DNA from: Gracilaria gracilis
Lineage: Eukaryota > Rhodophyta > Florideophyceae > Gracilariales > Gracilariaceae
NCBI GenBank assembly: GCA_030374805.1
Contig: JARGSG010000105.1
Coordinates: 1-64,000 of the forward strand
Direction of reading: 5' to 3'
Length of the DNA stretch: 64,000 nucleotides
A program made the position numbers and the translations under genes. Below, one piece after another: positions 57,843-64,000 of the stretch (position 1 is its first letter; every line of letters begins with the position of its first letter). Below the pieces are notes generated by a model. That model was not told where the DNA came from and did no database searches. It saw only the letters and a list, made by a program, of their open reading frames with translations.

Positions 57843-59514
57843 CGTAGTGTAAACCGAACGATAAGCGCGTGTCGGGCGAGTAACGCTACCGCTTTATGTA
57901 GAGTTACACGCCACGCTCATAATCACACCAGCTAGAGAGATAGCACATGCCCCTCACCCTACATGATAGATCAACCATGGCTTGTTTCACATTTCACATT
58001 ACCACATCAGCATACATACGCGTGACCTCTCTGTTTTGTACCACCACATGCCATATGATACTGTATACAACCCTTTTGCCCTCAAAGGCGGTATCACAAG
58101 GATTGTCTCGCATGTAAAGTATCCCACCTGTTTTGTACGTGACACATTCGTTCCCCATGTTGTCAGCTTAATCGCACCACATGTCTTTCAGATTTCGACG
58201 TGCTTTACGACAAACGCAACTCAACACATTCGACTATATGCGAGCCTTTTTCCACCCACACATGCCTTGTAACATTTCTTGTAAGCACGCCGCCCACGTC
58301 GGCTTTAAGCTCAGCGCTATTTCGCCCTTCTGTAGTGACACTCTGCCGGCACAAACAACGCTTGCAAATGCCATTTCCTTATCATGACAATACGTTTGAT
58401 GCTATCAAAAAGCTCTGTAACATCAGCTCGGCGCTCGCGGTGAAAGGCCGCACATGCGAACAGAGCCGATGCTCGTATCAATGGTGGCCAAAACAGGGTT
58501 TTGTTCATGTTGACATTGATAAACCAACACTGCTCATGTATCAACTGTCGTCTGAAATGGTTGCAGATGGTCATTGCTGGCGGTTCTTTATCCTTGTCTT
58601 GCTTGAATAAATTCGTTACAGAGCTGCCAAAGTCAATTGTGTTTCAAGTGTCGGCGGTGGCGACAACCTGTGACATTTGCAAATGCACACAAGGCAGACC
58701 ATGAGTTCATTATTTCTGAGGCTGAATTTTCTGTGTCGAGTCAACGGTGCCTTCAGCAGGAATAAAAGCTTCTGTTCAGGTAATGATGTGATTCCTTGAA
58801 GGATGGCAAGTCTTCTTCTGCTACAAGTCCCCTGAGTGAAGAGTGTCATAGTATCAATCCGATCAGGGAAGAATGATTGAGGGAGTCCCAGACTTGCACC
58901 CCATCTAACAACGCGAGATCGCAAATTCTCTCATCATGTCGAACGCAATACTGAGAAAGCGCATCGCCCAAGAACATAATAGCATTGTACAGATACAACG
59001 CGACAACAGTCGAAAAGTATGTCTTGGTAGGGTCATAGAGAACTACAACCTTGGACTCCTTTGTCAAGTGCATCGCGCAGGTTTGGAGCAAGACTTAGTC
59101 CCATCTGCCATATCTGCCACATGTTCAGGCATCTTGCGTGGGGAAGTATTTCCATGTTGATGAATTCGACCACTCCAATCAACAGCAATGTCACTCGGTG
59201 TCGACGGGCAGCTTCACGGGAAGGGAGCTGAGATCGATAGCGGACGAGCTCCTCAAACGAGCTCCTGCACCAGAGAGAAAGACACATACACATATATGTA
59301 TATATATATATGCCTTCAATTCTGCATTTAGGAAATGCATGTGTCGCGGAGAGTGCGACAGAGAGTACGACTCACGGCGATCGGAGAATATCAGCAGCCT
59401 AAATGTTTAGGGAGACTGAATGTAATTGGTACTGACAGGCGTGGAGCGAACAGAGCGGTGTAAAAGGCACCATTCATGTCCTAATGGCTTCCTCTCTTCT
59501 TCCGCCGTCCGCCT
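57843..59514. other. Repeat-derived intergenic DNA
   Basis: No supported gene. On the minus strand around 58846-59091 a frame reads ALLDGVQVWDSLNHSSLIGL, slightly like the GxxQGxxLSP box of a LINE reverse transcriptase, but too decayed to call. An AT run lies near 59296-59312. Confidence 0.4.
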
Positions 59515-59967
59515 TTGCTCACATATCCATCTTGCATCGTAATCGCAAGCATGATCGGCCTTGTGATTAATATTGGGTTGCTGGTTTTAGCGGGCATGAC
59601 CTGCAACAATGGACGAAATCAAAAGATTTGTATGGGCAGGAGGGCGGGGAAAGTTGACGAGATGGAAAAAGAGTATTTCGCACTCCAGTGCCATCTTCAA
59701 ACCCTGCAACTGGAGGCGGAAAAGAACTTTCAAGAGAAGGAGAAAACCTGGACCAAGGAGTTTGACAGGGTCAAAGATAAGGCCACGATAATGGAGCGCA
59801 TTATGGGCCAAGAAATACAAGAATGCCGAAACGAGCTTGCGTCCTTGGAAAGGCTCGACCCTGGCGACATTGAGCGGCGGGTCGAGGGCTCGAGGATCAA
59901 CGTGTGGCGTTCCGCCAACAGATTATCAATCGAGAAGCCAAGACCCTCGAGCTCCGCGATGCTCTAG
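59515..59967 (+). CDS. Small coiled-coil protein with a hydrophobic N-terminus
   Basis: 150 residues. Residues 6-28 are one hydrophobic segment (SCIVIASMIGLVINIGLLVL), a signal anchor. Residues about 45-115 are a heptad-rich coiled coil (MEKEYFALQCHLQTLQLEAE, MERIMGQEIQECRNELASLE). The tail is basic and Ser-rich. It could be a small membrane-anchored host protein or an element-encoded Gag-like piece; it stands alone in repeats. Confidence 0.35.
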   Translation: MLTYPSCIVIASMIGLVINIGLLVLAGMTCNNGRNQKICMGRRAGKVDEMEKEYFALQCHLQTLQLEAEKNFQEKEKTWTKEFDRVKDKATIMERIMGQEIQECRNELASLERLDPGDIERRVEGSRINVWRSANRLSIEKPRPSSSAML

Positions 59968-60453
59968 GCCACAAATGAGAGAATAGGTGATACGAAACGA
60001 TACATGACTAAATGCTTGATTGATAGTCGTTCTTCTTGAGCCTGTTGGCCTTCTTGTCCGTTTGAAACGCGTACGATCATTTACCTGCTGCGAAAATCTG
60101 CAAGTGCTCCATCCTTGAAGAACGCAGTCATTATGGTTCGAAAAGAGATGTCGTGGCTTTAACTCCAGCAATCCGGTGCATTTTCAACCGCACACATAGA
60201 GCTTGCTCCAAGATTTCTGCTCTTTGAGTGAGTGCCTACATAGGATAGCGGACAGCCTCCTGTGCTTGAAACGTTGCAGAGGATAAGAGAAGTAACCACA
60301 TAGCTACGGTTATCGTTCGGATGCGAGGTTTTGCAGAAGCTCGTTGATGAAAAAGCCATCTCTGATTGTCGACTCACGAACTGTACACAGTACTGCCCTT
60401 GGTATATATATTGGCATGTGTTCAAGTAATCAACCCTCGAGCAGTCTCCACCA

Positions 60454-60572
60454 CTTTCGGCCATATCAAGCTGACATGCGCTGCATCCCATCCCGAACTG
60501 CGAAGCTAAGTCACTTCGGGCTGGAGTAGGTACTGACACGAAGGATCGGTCTGGGATCCCCAATGGTGAATG
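60454..60572 (+). rRNA. 5S rRNA-like copy 3
   Basis: 119 nt with GGCCATATCAAG, GCATCCCATCCCGAACTGCG, AAGCTAAG, GGTACTGACACG and GGTCTGGGATCC, followed by GTTTTTTATT. Helix I is poorer than in copies 1 and 2 (several mismatches), and it keeps the CTGGGA that the other two lack. TATATATA lies about 45 bases upstream, and the TAAGTAATCAACCC-like block (CAAGTAATCAACCC) about 25 bases upstream. Likely a pseudogene of a different lineage. Confidence 0.65.
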
Positions 60573-60872
60573 TTTTTTATTCCAAGTCTGCTGAGAACTG
60601 TGCGGCGGCGGACAGTCAGTTGTGTAACCTTGTCGTGAATTCCCATGTTTTCCTGAGGATCTTCGTAACCATCACTTGTGAGAATCTTGGGTCTTTCCCC
60701 GTGAATCCCTTCACGAAAAAAAGGTCAATCAGAGAAAGACTTGGACGCTTTGCGGACTTCGAAATCTACAAGGAGAACTTCTCACAACTGTACAGCGGTA
60801 CAAAGGTACATTCGTAGTTGGTAGTACTCTGACCTTGATCACTTTTATTGAGTTGCGCAATGCCGCTACGCT
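60573..60872 (+). repeat. Decayed element block downstream of 5S-like copy 3
   Basis: Matches the minus strand of 9360-9790 in order: GTGTAACCTTG, CCGTGAATCCCTTCAC, GAAAGACTTGGACG, then ATCACTTTTATTGAGTTGCGCAATGCCGC. It is cut off at 60872 by the CTT-run end of a family B element. Confidence 0.5.
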
Positions 60873-61620
60873 ACTTCTTCTTCTTCTTCTTCTTCTTCTT
60901 TATTATGAGCGCGTACGCTAATTCCTCGTAACGCGTGGGGTTTGCTAAATACCCCCAACGACCTATAATGCCTCCTAACGAAAACCTAGCCACTGGCTGC
61001 AAATCTGCAACCGTGTTACGCTCACTTCGCGACTACATTGTTTCCCAGAGGAACCATTAAACCTCTAAGGTGTTCTCGACTGCGTGAGCATTTCGCTACC
61101 GACGTTTATCGCCTTTTCATTCTTTGTCCTTCTCACCTGTACCATTCGTTCATCCTCTCAAGAGCTCGTCGGCAAAGCGGCACACCACGACAAGGCGCTC
61201 TGCACGTACCACATTGTGCCGTATAAGAGACCATGAAGGCATTCTTCCATCCAGTCCTCCTTTCGATGGCGAGACTAGATGAGAGAACAACCAGTGGCTT
61301 CACGTCGTTCTCCGCTCCTAGGTAAATGCGTATTAAATTCTCCGAGGAAAACCCTGGGGAAACTCCCACATGGTTGCCTCCGTAGGAGGGATCACTCCAT
61401 GTATATCTAGAGGGAAAGCCAGGGAAACAACGGTAGGATCGTTCTTCGATGATCGGCCTGTAGCCTGCTGCGTCCATGCAGCTAGCCGGGGGCCTTTTAG
61501 CGACGTACCACCCAGGTCAGTGATGGCGATCGGCAAGCTGTCCGATCGCGAGGCCGAGTTTAGCGACATTCCGAGTCCGGAGAGGCGACCGGTGCGCCGG
61601 CTGCCCATGCGAGTTTAAGG
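60873..61620 (-). mobile_element. Retroelement 3' region, family B copy 2
   Basis: Starts with a run of nine CTT units, then TTTATTATGAGCGCG and the family B blocks (CGTAACGCGTGGGGTTTG, CTGCGTGAGCATTTCGCTACCGAC, GCACACCACGACAAGGCGCTCTGCAC) shared with 33147-33781. On the reverse strand it ends in AATAAAGAAGAAG. It is inserted into the 5S-linked repeat. Confidence 0.6.
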
Positions 61621-61829
61621 ACATCCCGAGTCCGCCTGATGGATCCATTCGGTTCACGGATCGGGGCCGCGTTGGCGCCCGATCTGCTTCAAGCGGCGGC
61701 GCCGTTTACCATGTAGTAGAATGAACGAAGTAGGGGGACAAGGATGGACACTCACTCGCATGACACTCGCGAGTATTTCGCGGTCCTGGAAAGAAATTTG
61801 CAGACAAGAATAGAGATACAATCGTTTCT
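61621..61829. other. Spacer, repeat fragment
   Basis: 61735-61800 resembles the reverse complement of 9280-9345. No gene. Confidence 0.35.
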
Positions 61830-64000
61830 AGAGACAGAGTTCGAACACCAAAACTCAAAACTTTGCAAGTATAGTACGCCTCAAGAAACATGTGAGGTTT
61901 TGGGGGCAAGAAGAAAACAATTGTGATTCTTGTTGTTGTTTGCGAGCAGAAGAATGTGTGAGACAAACCAGAGTCAAACCCGAAGTATACTAAAACTAAG
62001 AGTGTCTTCAACAACTACCGCCAACTCTCAAGCAACCTAACGAATACCCTCGGACTACCACGCGTCTTAGAGCAACTGCCCAGGCCTACCGCAGGGAAAT
62101 GTCTATCTTCGCGCCTTTTCCAAGACCTAGACCATCTGTGCAGCCTCCGGTTCACATCAAATGAAGGATCCCGGAGTTCGGCAATGCGGGTAGAACCGAA
62201 CGCAGAACCCCCTACCATTCAAGGAAGAACTGTCTCAGGGTCTGCCACAGGGAGACACTCAAACGGCCTGTGTGACCTCTAGATCGCGCCTGAGAGACGC
62301 TCACCAGAGTACGACAATGCAAGCATACCAGTAACGGTACCTTACCTCGCTGAGCGCGGTTCGGGGCCTACCACAGGGAGACAGCCATCCCTTCTTCTGA
62401 GAAGTTCATCGGCTGAATTTCTGGTCTCGTTGGTCGTTGCTCGAGGTTGCGGTGTTGGACAGATAGAGAACAGGAAAGGACTTGAATCTGCAAGGAAAGA
62501 AAAGTAAAGAAAGACAGGGGATAAGGAGGTTAGCAAATCGAAGACGGTGTCGTGTTGTAGAACGCGAGGTTTGCGAAGACGTACTTGTGAAACTTAAATG
62601 GGCGGGGAATGAGCAATAACGATAAAGGGAATGGAAGTACGTGCTCCCAAAGAAAGACAACAACAACAAATAAGAAAGTGCCGGGACGTGGTGGAGTATA
62701 CATGAATATGTGTGGGAACGGTTTTCAATGTGGCTGACTGTGGGTATGGTTGATGGAGGGAGGATGCCAGAAGCTCGGTGGGGCTGTTCGGCAGCGCCTT
62801 TTGTACTACTCTCTGGGACGAGCACACTCTCCAACGCCTGCTGAGAATCAGGAATTCCTTGGGCACGTCCACATCAACGTGACTTCAATTGAGTGTTGTC
62901 ACAGCCGAAAAATGAGGTGTGTGGAGCTAGAGAGCACCTCCGATTGCTGATACTTTGGACTTGTTGGCTATGGACTGATGCGGGGTGATGCTTGTCTCCA
63001 GTTAAGCCACAGAAGGATCCTCCCGTGGTTGAAGACGGTGGTGACGGTTTTGTGGTGCCTGAATTGGAACGATCCCAAAGAATGAGTTTCGTCTATGTCA
63101 CACTTACTCGTCCATGTTCCAAGAATGGGTCCTATTCTCACAGAACCTTTATGAAGCGTAACAATGTTACCTGGAGTAACCTTCAATACCGGGCCTTTTT
63201 GTGTTTCTCTTTTCGAGGCTTCTATACCCGACCAACAGCACACGTTCCTGAATAATAGTAAAGAAAGACTAGTCTGTATCTGTTAATCTACTTGGAACAT
63301 GTATCGACGGCTATCGCCATGACGCAGGAGGCTTTCGAAGGGCGTCACCTTTTAGACAGGAGGCCAAGCATCAGCGAATCGGCTTTTTTACCGTTCAGCT
63401 CGTAAATGATAGCTTCACGTAATCTGAGGAGGCCAGTTTGGTCTAGGAAGTTATTCCACCATACGGAAAGGATACGGTAGTTTCGTCCGTACGCTCCACT
63501 ACACGTACTTCTATGATGTTCAGCATGTGCTTCCTTGGATACGACGAGTCCCACATTTTGTAAAGCACGCTCCTATGGGGCAGCTCGGGTCATATGTGCT
63601 TGTCGGTTTGTCTCTCGAGACAGAACAACCGAAAGCATGAAGAATAGGATCGACGGATGGAAAGCTTTGAAACCATCCGGAAGTGCAGTAGAGAGCAAAG
63701 GCAAGAGCTGGGGGAGGGTGAGAATGGTGAGGTACAATTTGTTCGCCATGTCGCGGAAGTTATAGTTCAAGTGTACTTGTGGTGGCCCTGGAATGCTTCC
63801 ATTTGGTGTGCACATAAGAAACAATGGTATACATCGCAACCAAGATAATGCGAGTTCAGGTTTTGCTCATGACGTTACCTAGTGCAGCTTCTACGAAGGA
63901 GATGAAGAACTAGACAAGCTTGGTGGACGGAGCGTGTAGGTGCATTTGCAGGAGAACGGAGCAGTGTGAGGGGCGTGAAGGGCAATGGTCTAATGAGGAT
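61830..64000 (-). mobile_element. Unclassified mobile element, right copy of the inverted pair, cut by the window edge
   Basis: Inverted partner of 5588-7735. The parts 62000-62440 and 63570-64000 are nearly identical to the left copy; 62450-63350 is more diverged. The conserved frame reads VVSKEAHAEHHRS and WWNNFLDQTGLLRL on the minus strand, so both copies have lost or kept different parts of one old gene. The similarity still runs at the last base, so the element continues outside the window. Type of element not determined. Confidence 0.62.

Noticed and set aside
58846-59091. GVQVWDSLNHSSLIGL resembling the GxxQGxxLSP box of LINE reverse transcriptase
   Set aside because: Only a vague pattern; neighbouring motifs missing, so kept out of the feature list as an element.

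Overview
The window looks like nuclear DNA of a red alga, most likely a florideophyte with compact, intron-poor genes set between decayed repeats. The inference rests on content. There is a secreted-pathway sulfotransferase relic. There is a starch-glucan phosphatase with CBM20 modules (floridean starch is cytosolic). Several proteins carry plastid-type N-termini: an acyl-ACP synthetase-like enzyme, a ChaN-like protein with a twin-Arg thylakoid signal, and a [2Fe-2S]-TPR protein. Clearly eukaryotic proteins are also present (formin, kinetochore-like protein, SNM1 nuclease, TRPC4AP/TRUSS-like protein). Nearly all genes read as single exons; one small gene is best explained by three exons with introns of 71 and 92 bp.

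Layout. 1-16 kb is sparse: a secreted subtilisin-like protease, a frame-broken sulfotransferase, a [2Fe-2S]-TPR protein, a possible DSN1/Mis13 kinetochore subunit and a Lys/Cys-rich secreted protein lie among mobile-element debris and two 5S rRNA-like copies. 17-24 kb is a gene island: a DnaJ-type zinc-finger membrane protein, a laforin-like phosphatase, a BED-finger/threonine-dehydratase-like fusion and a WD40/coiled-coil protein. 25.8-30.5 kb holds a formin and a Nudix-like/APH kinase. 30.5-35.3 kb is a graveyard of LINE 3' ends. 35.8-55.8 kb is a GC-rich, gene-dense island with several divergent pairs: BAR-like/PH-like, a secreted TIG/beta-propeller protein, a KEN-box coiled-coil protein, TRPC4AP-like/acyl-ACP synthetase, a ChaN-like protein, and a tail-anchored protein/SNM1 nuclease. 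55.8-64 kb is repeats again: a third 5S-like copy and, at the edge, an inverted partner of the element at 5.6-7.7 kb.

The most interesting object is the protein at 19719-22106 (minus). A BED-type zinc finger is fused to an entire IlvA-like threonine dehydratase fold with both C-terminal ACT-like regulatory domains, but the PLP lysine and the other PLP-contact loops are replaced. It reads as a DNA-binding pseudoenzyme that could sense an amino acid. It shares a 339-bp divergent promoter, which holds a perfect 14-bp palindrome, with a WD40 gene, and it lies directly upstream of the glucan phosphatase on the same strand.

Limits: all family calls come from reading motifs by eye. Starts were chosen from signal peptides, Kozak-like context or where homology begins. 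Divergent repeats were paired by inspection, so edges are approximate.
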